64,000 nucleotides of DNA from Tetracentron sinense (lineage: Eukaryota > Streptophyta > Magnoliopsida > Trochodendrales > Trochodendraceae), in the NCBI GenBank assembly GCA_015143295.1, contig CM026567.1, positions 9,938,416-10,002,415 of the forward strand, read 5' to 3'. Shown here one piece after another: positions 11,558-20,599 of this stretch (the first letter of the stretch is position 1; each line of letters opens with the position of its first letter). The position numbers and the translations under genes are program-made. The notes under the pieces are model-generated. The model made no database searches. It was not told the origin of the DNA and saw only the letters and a list, made by a program, of their open reading frames with translations.

Positions 11558-12281
11558 AGTTTCTTGATAATCAAGGAATCCTAATTGGATTAGGATAAGG
11601 ATAAGATTAGTTGGAAACTAATGGATGAGATTAGTTTCTATTTTGATTATTCCTAATTAATTATGGAGAAACCAAATAGGAAACTATTGAGGAATCCTAA
11701 TTGGATTAGGATAAGGTTAATGAATTATAATTGGAATGCAATTCAAGCAACCAAGAGGGAACTTATATAAAGGATTGGATGCCCAGCCCTTTAAGATATA
11801 TAATTCTCCAGAATTTTTTTTTCTCTCCCTCTCCTCAAGTTTACGCCCAGCCCTCTCCCCCTTTGAGGGTGTACGGTCACCCTTCCCCTTCTTCCTTTTT
11901 GTTTAATTTTTGATCTTGATGATCAAGAACAAGTTCTTTGAAGATCAAGATTGGATCTTATTTGATTAAGAAAGGTTCTTAGATCAAAGAAAAGAAGAAA
12001 AGATAAAAGAGCATAGAAATTTGGAAGGGTCATTAGCTTCCATTAGAGAAAGCTTTAAAGGAAAAAGAAGGTTCGTGTGAATCGACATGAGACTTGACAC
12101 TTGTGAAGTTTTGCGAGTACTATTCTAACGTGGATTTGACTTAACAATTTCAAAGTCGCAAAGGTGAATGTTATTCCTACCTTCATTGAATAAAATCAAT
12201 TAGAATCTTAGTCAGATCTTGGGATTAGATGTATGCCCCCCAAGAAATGTTTTTCTAAAATTAAAAAGAGGCATACTTTCA
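11558..12281 (+). repeat. A5: family A LTR 3' portion, forward
   Basis: Contains the family A TATA region (TATATAAAGG near 11765) and the LTR end GCATACTTTCA at 12281. It begins abruptly at 11558 inside the LTR, abutting the broken end of A2, so the junction is a rearrangement breakpoint rather than an insertion boundary. Confidence 0.83.
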
Positions 12282-13152
12282 TATCCAATAATCAAGAATC
12301 TAGAAGATTGATTCATTAGGGCTACCAAAATTCATAGGGGAGGCAATCTTGATATAAATCTTAATTAAACTCAAAAAAATCAAAGAGAAGCATAGCCAAG
12401 GCTCTGATACCACTGAAAGTATGCCTCTTTTTTAATTTTAGAAACACAGTTCTTGGGGGGGCATACATCGAATCCCAAGATTTGACTAAGATTCTAATTG
12501 ATTTTATTCAATGAAGGTTAGAATAACATTCACCTTTACGACTTTGAAATTGTTAAGTCAAATCCACGTTAGAATAGTACTCGCAAAACTTCACAAGTGT
12601 CAAGTCTCCTGTCGATTCACACGAACCTTCTTTTTGCTTTAAAGCTTTCTCTAATGGAAGCTAATGGCCCTTCCAAATTTCTAGCTCTAGGAATCTTGAA
12701 CAAAAGATCTAATCTTTATTGATCAAGAACATTTCTTGATGAACAAGATGAATTCTTTCTTTTCCTCAAGATCCAATCAAGAAGACGAAAGAAGAGAGAG
12801 ATGGGTGTGACTGTACACCTCAAGGAGAGAGAGGGGAGGGCGTGAGGTTTGAGGAGAGGGGAGAAGTTTTTCCAAATCTGGAAATTCTGGAAAATTCAAG
12901 AAGGCCCAAAGCCTTGGACGTCCATCCCTTTTATAGGCTTCATTGGTTGCTTGCAACCAAAGTTTCCTAATCCTTATCCAATAAGGATTCCTCAATTAGT
13001 TTCCTATTTGGTTTCTCCCTAATTAATTAGGAATAATCAAAATAAGAACTAATCTCATCCATTAGTGTCCAACTAATCTTATCTTTATCCTAATCCAATT
13101 AGGATTCCTTGATTAGCAAGAAACTAATAGAATCCTTGTCCAACAAGGAATC
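12282..13152 (-). mobile_element. A4: minus-strand family A element, leader, primer site and LTR part
   Basis: 12282-12413 is a leader like that at 34790-34925. It ends in the reversed tRNA-Met primer site GCTCTGATACCA (12401-12412), then the reversed LTR starts at 12414 and breaks off at 13152, where unrelated sequence begins. With A5 it forms a second inverted repeat (arms about 0.7 kb, loop about 130 bases). Confidence 0.83.
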
Positions 13153-14396
13153 TGGGTAATACCCTTGAGAAATTGCTTGTTAGGCACAGACTAATTCATT
13201 TCACCTGCAGTAATTTACAATTATAGAAATACTTACATTCTATCATCATGAGTTAAGTACAAATTTTCCAACTATCTCAACCTCGGATTCCAAGTAGCTA
13301 AGGGGCCGTTTGGTATTAATTCTTATAAGTTTTGATTCTTATAATTAATTTTGTAATTTTGAATGCATTTGGTAATTGCAATGAGGATCAATTATGAAAA
13401 AAAAGAAATAAAAGATGAAAAATAAATAAAAATTGTTTTAGGCATTAAATATAGTTATATCATCAATACATATATAAGTATCATAAAATATCAAATTTTT
13501 TTATTATGTCTCATCTATCTCGTCAATTTTGATGCTTATCTCGTTTGTTATAAACGTGTTTTTCAAAATTTATTATGAAAAATAACTTTTCTTTGTTCTT
13601 TAAAAACTGTGCCTAAAGCAGGATGATTCTTAAAATTATTTCCTAAAAATGACTTGTCAAACACGGTTAGACTGTTTCTACTCCTGGGATAAGAAAAATT
13701 GTTCCAGAGAAACGATGGCATACAACCCCTTAGTTTACATAAAAATACAAGCCCCAGTCGTCTTCCCCAAGCACAAGTTGGTGGCAACAAATGTCAGCCC
13801 ATCTCCTACAATAGGGTAATAATACCACGTGTTACCCTCCCAAAAACAGACAATACCACGTGTTGCACCCACACCGTCTGTGGAAAAAACTTGACTTAGT
13901 ACAGTCTCTATTATCTTCTTAAACGGGTCCAAATATAAATCAAACCTCAAGTCCTACTCTATCTATCTCGACGACTCTCCATTCTCTTCGGTCAAGTTGA
14001 GGTGTGATGCCGTCACCTATTTTCTTTCTGGTTCGATTCAAAACATCATTGTCACGCGGTAGCGTGGGGGTGGTAGTGGGGCTGAATTTAGGGTAGGTCG
14101 TCTCATGGTGCGGCTCACCTATTGGTTGGTTAGAACTTAGAATTGAATATGAAGGTACTCCCAGTGATATTTCTATGTATAGTACTTGGGAGAGTCCTGT
14201 TTCATGCTCCAATATCTTTATTTTACTAGTGGACGGTTGATGGGGAGTGCTAGTTTCAGTCGGTCAATTAAATATCATCTCCAATCGGATTGGACAGTCC
14301 CCATTCATGCTGCCTACGTTTTTTGAAATATCTGGACATCGTTCCTTTGTAAGAAAGCCTTTGTTTCACATTTTATAAGCGGAGGATAAAACTTAC
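13153..14396. other. Intergenic, no gene recognised
   Basis: AT-rich sequence without a supported coding region. GGGGCCGTTTGGTATT at 13312 resembles the terminal motif of hAT/PIF-type MITEs, but the matching far end (near 13660) is too weak to call an element. Confidence 0.5.
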
Positions 14397-14968
14397 GGGC
14401 CGTTTGGACACAGTTCCGTTTTTCTGTTTTTATTTTTAAAAATTAGAAATAACTTTTTGTTTTCAAAATTTCAAAGTAGGAAACAAGTTTGGCATTACTA
14501 ATTGTTACTAGTTTTAAAGTAAGGAAAACAAAAAAACACGGGGGGTGGTGGTGGTGGTGGTGGTGGTGGTGGTGGTGGTATTATTGTGGTAGTGGTGAAG
14601 GTGGTGGGTAGTGATGTTGGTGGGTGGTGGTGGTGTCATGGTGGATGGTGGTGGTGGTGGTATTGTGGTTGTGGGTGGTGGTGGTGTCGTGGTGGTGGGT
14701 GGCGGGTAGTGGTGTGGTGGTGATTGTGGGTGTTGGTAGTGTGTGGGTAGGTGGTTGGATGGTGGTGGGTCCATTTTTCATTTTTGTTTTTTGTTATCAA
14801 AAACAGAGGTTACAGAAATTTTATGTTACCATGATTTTCAAAAATATTGTTACTAATTTTAAAAACACAAGGCAAAAACATATTCTCCAAGCATGTTTTA
14901 TGTAAAAATTTTCAAATTTTTGTTTTTAAAAACAGAAAACAGGAAAAGGAATTGCAACTAAACGGGGC
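14397..14968. mobile_element. MITE-like element with imperfect terminal inverted repeats
   Basis: Left end GGGCCGTTTGGACACAG and, read in reverse complement, right end GCCCCGTTTAGTTGCAAT are followed on both sides by pyrimidine-rich TTTTTCTGTTTTT.TTTTTAAAAA sequence, giving inverted repeats of about 45 bases with gaps. No clean target duplication is seen. A GGT microsatellite occupies the middle. Non-coding; possibly hAT-like. Confidence 0.5.
14544..14775 (+). repeat. (GGT)n microsatellite and GTG-rich tract
   Basis: About 12 perfect GGT units (14544-14579), then a longer G/T-only tract of degraded GGT/GTG units to about 14775. Open frames on either strand here (poly-Val/Trp or poly-Pro/Thr/His) are by-products of the repeat. 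Confidence 0.9.
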
Positions 14969-15046
14969 TTTAATTTATTATTATTATTTTTTTATCATAG
15001 ATAAAACTTTATTTCACAAACTAGTCTTTATTTTCTTACACACTAG

Positions 15047-15315
15047 TAAAAATGCATGTGTCTTGCATGTAAAATCTGTTATAATTATTTCTTCTAAAAT
15101 TTCTCATATACAAGAAAGTAAACTTATTAATAATTTAATAATAAGTATTTAACAAATTTGAAAAAGTAAATTTTTTCTTCAAGTTGTGGTTTCAATCTAC
15201 ACAATAATAAAAATGCATTTTTGTTGTACATAAAATTTGTTATAATTATGTTTTCTATAATTTCTCATATACAAGAAAGTATACTTATTAAGAATTTAAT
15301 AATAAGTATTTAAAA
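15047..15315 (+). repeat. 161-bp direct duplication
   Basis: The stretch starting TAAAAATGCAT at 15047 recurs at 15208 with the same downstream blocks (CTCATATACAAGAAAGTA; AATAAGTATTTA at 15140 and 15301), a constant offset of 161 bases. Non-coding and AT-rich. Confidence 0.8.
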
Positions 15316-15905
15316 AATTTTAAAAGTTTTATACCTTTTTAACAATTTATATTTTAATCTAATAAGAGATCTTTTTTTTTCTTCCCATAATCCATAATGA
15401 TTTTATCATAGCGCATATCAATAATTTCATAATCCGCAAGAACAAAATCAATAAAATAGTTAGAGAGAATGCAAATACGTTGACCCACGAAGTTTCGGCA
15501 ACTTGCCTACGTTCCTGCCTCAAGTTATACCCATTAGAGAATTCACCACGATGTATACCCAATCGCACAACCTTCTTCCAGGTGGAGACCAAACCATTAC
15601 AATCTCTTCTTGGGTAAAGATCACACCTTACAAAACTTCCGGTTTCACGGACAAGTGTTCCATGGACCACTTGATTTCAACACACTTTGAATAAGTGTTT
15701 ACAATCTTGAATTGCTCCTAGAATGAGCTGATAGATTACAATTAAGATCCTTTATGAATCCCTCAAAGATAGGAGTTGAATAGCTCAAGAACTCGGTATT
15801 GGGATTTCTAGGGTAAACTCAACAGATTTGGAATTTTAAGCTTTTGAGTGATTGAATGAGTGATTAAAATGATAAAAGTTCTTAATTTCATTCATAATTT
15901 ATTCC

Positions 15906-15913
15906 TATTTATA
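15906..15913 (-). promoter_or_regulatory. TATA box of LTR F
   Basis: CTATAAATAGG on the minus strand, about 85-95 bases downstream of the nearest TCGTCGACGA palindrome. Confidence 0.5.
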
Positions 15914-16007
15914 GCCCTTGTAATGATATAGCCGTTTGAGGCTCATTGGGAAATATGACCTCTAAAAATTAGCCGTTACAGAGTTCAGGAATCTCTGTCT
16001 ACCCTGA

Positions 16008-16135
16008 ATTCGTCGACGAAATTGGTGATCACTTTGAATTCGTCGACGAGAATGGAACAGAAATGAAAATAGGGGCTCTATGGTCAGATTCATCAACGAG
16101 ATTAAATTCCCAATTCAATTCCGTCGTTGAGATTA
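16008..16135 (-). repeat. TCGTCGACGA palindrome group in LTR F
   Basis: Two exact copies of TTCGTCGACGA (near 16009 and 16039) and two decayed ones (TTCATCAACGAG near 16088, TCCGTCGTTGAG near 16117), all with GAATT or GATT flanks. Confidence 0.75.
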
Positions 16136-17061
16136 CCCTGATTTTTTTGTAATCTCATATTTGCTTAACCAATATGATATGCATGATTTCCAAGGTCTAT
16201 TCCTTTATCTTTAACAAGATATCTATCATGTTTTAGGTCCTTAGATTGATATTCAATTAGGTCTTAAGGCACATATGATCAATCGAAGTATTGAGTAATT
16301 CAACCGACCAAACTTTGAGGATTTCTTACATAAATCCTAAGTGCTCTCAAAGATTAAATAATGAACTATAAAAGCTTCTTGAGAGTCATCAATCTTCAAT
16401 CTTGATCTTGAGTAGATTTGAATTTAGCTTTAAGATCCGACTTGGACTTTGGACACGATCTTCAATATGCTCAACTTGATCTAATTGCTTTCTTATAGCT
16501 TGATGAAGAATCGCTTTTATTTGATTGCTATTTTCATTTTTTTGTCCTGGATGATGTGCTAGTACTCTTCATAAGCTGAATTACACTTAAACTCAATAGA
16601 ACATTAGTCACACAAATGTCATTTTATTATTGTCTTATCATCAAAATCAAAGATGTTACTTTAGGCCAAAAACCTAAAGACTAACAAGAAGAATGAAGCC
16701 CCTTCTCTAAATTGCCCGATCGATTCATTCAGCGGACTAATCGGATGGCCAAAGCGAATACGCTCTCGATCACTCTGTCTGACTCGGTATCCGAGGTCTA
16801 ATGGTTTTTGTCTTATTGTGTCACGTGGTACTAACACGTCCGACACAAACTAGAATTCTAGCCAACAATTATATACACATATTCAAGCATATTTGTTCAA
16901 AAGTTTGTTTACAGGACTTGTATGTGATTTCGAATAATTTTAAGGGGCACAATTTTCATTAAAATTCTTTATAAATCTACAGTTGAGACATTTCCCATGC
17001 CACCCTTCCGTTATTTTTCTAAAGAACATTAAGCAGACCGCATTCGTACATTTTGGGCTTA

Positions 17062-17282
17062 GGTGGTGTTTGGTAACACTAATCTAAAAAGTAGAGCTTA
17101 TTTAAAAATTATACTAATTTGATAGTTTGACTTTAGATTGTTAAGTTGAAAGTTAATTGTATGTCTCAACCTTACCCCTAAAAATCTAAGATGTAAACAT
17201 GTAATTAACCTTCAACTTAACAATCTAAAGTCATTATTTTTAAATAAGCTCTATTTTTAGATTAGTGTTACTAAACACCACC
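17062..17282. mobile_element. Fold-back MITE, 221 bp
   Basis: Left end GGTGGTGTTTGGTAACACTA and right end (reverse complement) GGTGGTGTTTAGTAACACTA continue as near-complementary arms of about 100 bases each, with a short central loop. Flanking trinucleotides are TTA and GTA, near the 3-bp TTA duplication of PIF/Harbinger (Tourist) elements. Non-coding. Confidence 0.8.
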
Positions 17283-17505
17283 GTAGTCTCATTGGGTTCG
17301 CCTAACCTTCATTGGGCCCTGTGTGTTGGCCTAACCGTGTGTGTGAGTGGATTAAGTGATTAGAATTTCAAACAAAAAGAAAATATTATTCACTTCAACA
17401 CGGTATTCCCATGACTTATGGACTAAAACTTTGACATTATCAATGGACCGATGGTCTGCTAAATCAGAAAATTGTGCACACCGCTCCAAAAGAATCCTGG
17501 GATTT

Positions 17506-18772
17506 TAGTCGCGCGGTTGCGTTCGGGTGCTCCAACGCCCGTCCATGCCAAATCTGGTAGATATCGAATCACAGCCAATTGCGATTGTTCTGAGGGTGAG
17601 TTCAAATTGCACCCACAGGTCAACACGTGTCCCTTTTAATTCCTATTATTAATTATGGTTAAAATTCACTAATCCTTAGAGTTCAACAATCTAACTTTAA
17701 ATTTATGAAAGAAATATTTCTAAGAATTTAACTCTAGGGTTATGAAATTTTAACCAAAGGTTAATGACACGTATTGACCTTTGGGTGCAATTGAACTCTA
17801 CCCAAGTTCAATCGCAATTGGCTGTGATTCAATCCGAGTCTGGAATTTTAGTCGGTCCTGTGCTCCAACGACCGTTGTTGCCAAATTTGACTCTCTTATC
17901 ATTTTAAAAATTACTGAATTGACACCTGAAAATTTTGGTAGGATTCAGCAAATTCTTGTTCCTTTTCCAAAAGTACGAGGTGATTACTTTCATGATCATG
18001 TTGTCGTCATATTTCGAATAAAACCAGTTTGTCTGTATCGACGATCCATAACCCTGGTAGAGATCGAATTACAGCACAGCCAATTGCGATTTTTAGTCGC
18101 GCAGTTGCCCATCTGAACCCGGTGCTCCAACGACCGTCCTTGACAAGTCTGGTAGAGATCGACTCACAGCACAACCAATTACGAATTTGCAATTGAATAG
18201 TTCAATCACAGCCACAAGTCAACTTGTGTCCATTTTAACCCTAGTTAAGATTCACTAATCATCAGTATTCAACAATCTAACATTAGTTTTTAGAAAAAAA
18301 AAAAATTATAAAAAATTTTACCCCAACTTTAAGAAATTTTAACCTGAGGTTATTTTTATAAAAAAATTCTAAAAATCAAGGTTAGATTGTTGAAGCCTAA
18401 GGGTTAGGGAATCTTAACCATGATTAATAGGGGTTAAAATAGACACGTATCGACCTGTGGGTGCAATTGAACTCTCCCCAAGTTCAACTGCAATTGGCTG
18501 TGATTTGATCTGAGTCTGGAATTTCAGTCGGTTGCAGTTCTGTGCTCCAACGATCGTTGTTGCCAAATTTGACTCTCCTACAATTTTAAAAATTACTGAA
18601 ATGACACCTGAAAATATGGTAGGATTGGAACTACCTCTTGCAGCAAATCCTTGGAAAAAGAGCAAATCCATGATCCTTTTCCAAAGAAAACGAGGTGATT
18701 ACTTTCATGATCAGGTTGTCGTCATATTTCGAATAAAAACCAGCTTGTCTGTATCGACGATCTATAAGATCA
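17506..18772 (+). repeat. Promoter-proximal module in two direct copies
   Basis: Copy I runs about 17506-18052 and copy II about 18093-18772. Shared anchors in the same order: TAGTCGCGC(G/A)GTTGC, GTGCAATTGAACTCT, TGCTCCAACGA(C/T)CGTTG, CGAGGTGATTACTTTCATGA, CTGTATCGACGATC. The offset grows from 587 to 718 because copy II has extra bases. The second copy ends about 180 bases before the dioxygenase ATG, so it may be a duplicated promoter segment. No coding sequence is recognised in it. Confidence 0.75.
17566..17830. mobile_element. Fold-back element in copy I of the duplicated module
   Basis: A 22-base perfect inverted repeat (17566-17587 with 17809-17830, core CAGCCAATTGCGATTG) continues inward as imperfect arms (TTCAAATTGCACCCACAGG opposite a GGGTGCAATTGAACT arm). 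Copy II carries the same structure, more eroded, at about 18175-18506. Confidence 0.65.
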
Positions 18773-18857
18773 TCAGGCTGCATTTTCTTTGCTTCCCTTC
18801 CAACTCAAAAGTCTTCTATAAAATAAAATAATTACAAAAATGTCAACGAAACTTCAT

Positions 18858-18864
18858 TATAAAT
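18858..18864 (+). promoter_or_regulatory. Probable TATA box of the dioxygenase gene
   Basis: TATAAAT 88-94 bases upstream of the ATG, giving a 5' leader of about 60 bases. An alternative TATAAAAT-like motif lies near 18818. Confidence 0.55.
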
Positions 18865-18951
18865 TTGAGACTCGACCCAAGGCTATTGCACTACTACCTC
18901 CGATCACAACAACATTTCCTCACTCGCATCCTATAGAAGCTTCACACACAA

Positions 18952-20418
18952 ATGGCTCCGAGTTTCGACAACCAGAGCCCGCTTTTCGACTTTGTCGTCA
19001 AAGACGGTAACGGCGTGAAAGGCATGGTGGACTCCGGGCTATCGGAGGTACCTGATCAATATATCCAGCCCCCCCATGAGAGAATCAGCAAGCTAGACAG
19101 CAACCCACACGTACTAACACCGATTGACCTGTCCCAGCTCGATGGGCCGAACCATGATCAAGTGGTTGAGGCTCTTGTAAAGGCTTCAGAGACCCTTGGG
19201 TTCTTCCAAGTAGTGAACCATGGTGTACCTGTTGAATTGTTGGAGCGGGTCAAGGACGCAGCACACCAGTTCTTTAACCAGCCTCCTGAAAAGAAAGCGG
19301 TTTATCTCAAAGGGGTTAGTCCAAGCCCCTTTGTGAAGTATGGGACTAGCTTTGTGCCTGAGAAGGAGAAGGCATTAGAGTGGAAGGACTATGTGAGCAT
19401 GGTCTACACCAGCGACGAAGAGGCTATAAAATACTGGCCTGAAAAGTGCAAGTAAGCTTCATATACCCGAGACTGCACACCAAAACCCGGGATTTTATTC
19501 TAACAAAAAAAACAAAAAACCCGGATTTTAGGGTTTTGGTAGAATCATATGCCGTAGTTTTTTTTTACATTCACCAAACCCTAAAATCTCGGGTTTTGGT
19601 TAAAAATATTGCCTTAAAAAAAAATTTTCCACCAAAACCCTAAATTCCCAGGTTTTGGTGGTCTCAGAAGCTTTTTCGTATAATTTTCTATTATCGCCAA
19701 TTCATCCTAATCAAACGGTGAAATTTGTATTTAGGGAACCAGTTCTCGAGTTCCTAAAGACATCAACAAAGATGGTAGGAAGGATACTAGAAGTGTTACT
19801 TGGGAAGCTTGGCGTAACACTTGACGACTCGATGGCCGATACCTATACCGGTGCAAGGATGTTGAACATGAACTTCTACCCGACATGTCCTAATCCAGAG
19901 CTAACAGTTGGTGTAGGTCGCCACTCCGACATGGGAACCCTAACAGTATTGCTACAAGATGGGATTGGTGGTTTATACGTGAAAGTGGAAGATGACTGCG
20001 ACACCGGAAGCAAAGGAGAGTGGATAGAGATTCCACCCATCCCCAGTGCTCTGGTTATCAACATAGGTGACACCTTACAGGTTAGTACTTGTTTCATATG
20101 ATTCTGTTTAATCTAATCCAAATTCCTCACTAGTTTTGTAACTTTGTCTTTAAATCGATTTTTCAGATACTAAGTAATGGAAAATACAAGAGTGCGGAAC
20201 ACCGAGTGCGTACTACAAGCACGCAATCGAGAGTGTCGATCCCAATATTTGTGACACCACGGCAGACAGACAAGATTGGGCCACTGCCACAAGTGGTTGA
20301 GAAGGACGGGGTGGCTCATTACCGAGAATTCTTGTTCGGGGAGTACATGAACAACTTCTTTGGAAAGGCTCATGAAGGGAAAAAGTCTCTCGATTTTGCT
20401 CAGAAAACTGCTCCTTGA
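18952..20418 (+). CDS. 2-oxoglutarate/Fe(II) dioxygenase, coumarin-pathway type (S8H/F6'H-like), 3 exons
   Basis: Exons 18952-19451, 19735-20080 and 20167-20418 join in frame to 365 codons; both introns are GT-AG (acceptors TGTATTTAG and TTTTTCAG). The N-terminal DIOX_N domain covers about residues 57-165 (GFFQVVNHGVP at 83-93). The 2OG-Fe(II) fold follows: N213-x-Y215, iron ligands H230, D232 and H294, and the 2-oxoglutarate-binding R304-x-S306. All catalytic residues are present and length is normal (family about 360). The N-terminal signature VVKDGNGVKGMVDSGL and the C-terminal GKKSLDFA match the plant subgroup holding scopoletin 8-hydroxylase and feruloyl-CoA 6'-hydroxylase; residues around the iron site look closer to the former. 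It would act in the cytosol, hydroxylating coumarins or hydroxycinnamoyl-CoAs. Exact substrate cannot be set from sequence. It is the only intact host gene here. Confidence 0.92.
19470..19666. mobile_element. Fold-back/MITE-like insertion in dioxygenase intron 1
   Basis: Intron 1 (19452-19734) is largely four alternating copies of ACCAAAACCC / GGGTTTTGGT. The outer pair (CACCAAAACCCGGGATTTTA at 19478 and its imperfect complement ending at 19660) gives inverted termini. The right copy holds a 9-bp perfect stem, ACCAAAACC/GGTTTTGGT. No target duplication is obvious. Splice sites lie outside it. Confidence 0.5.
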
Positions 20419-20521
20419 TTCTGAGCAGTTTCTTTTGTCTCTCTATTGAGTTATTTCTTGTTTCTGGTTATCAGTAAAGCTTGTATGAACCATGACCTCA
20501 TCGTTCCAACCATTAGGTCCG

Positions 20522-20527
20522 AATAAA
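20522..20527 (+). terminator. Probable polyadenylation signal of the dioxygenase
   Basis: AATAAA about 105 bases after the stop codon; a second AATAAA lies near 20590. Confidence 0.5.
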
Positions 20528-20599
20528 TGAGGCAAGTGTCTCGACTCCTACTTTTCAGATGATGTATTAGTGAAGAACTTTCTAATTTAAATAAAGAAA

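Larger units (their letters stand above)
15365..16656 (-). repeat. F: old LTR-like fragment, minus strand
   Basis: On the minus strand this reads like a copia-type LTR. Its start region carries TTTGATGATAAGACAATAA, then a group of TCGTCGACGA palindromes, then a TATAAATA box (plus positions 15906-15913). Ends are approximate, as no TG/CA pair with a duplication is certain. No coding region is attached. Confidence 0.5.

Noticed and set aside
13312..13670. A second hAT/PIF-type MITE starting GGGGCCGTTTGG
   Set aside because: The right end matches poorly and no target duplication is visible.
14514..14905. Poly-Pro/Thr/His and poly-Val/Trp frames
   Set aside because: Translations of the GGT microsatellite.
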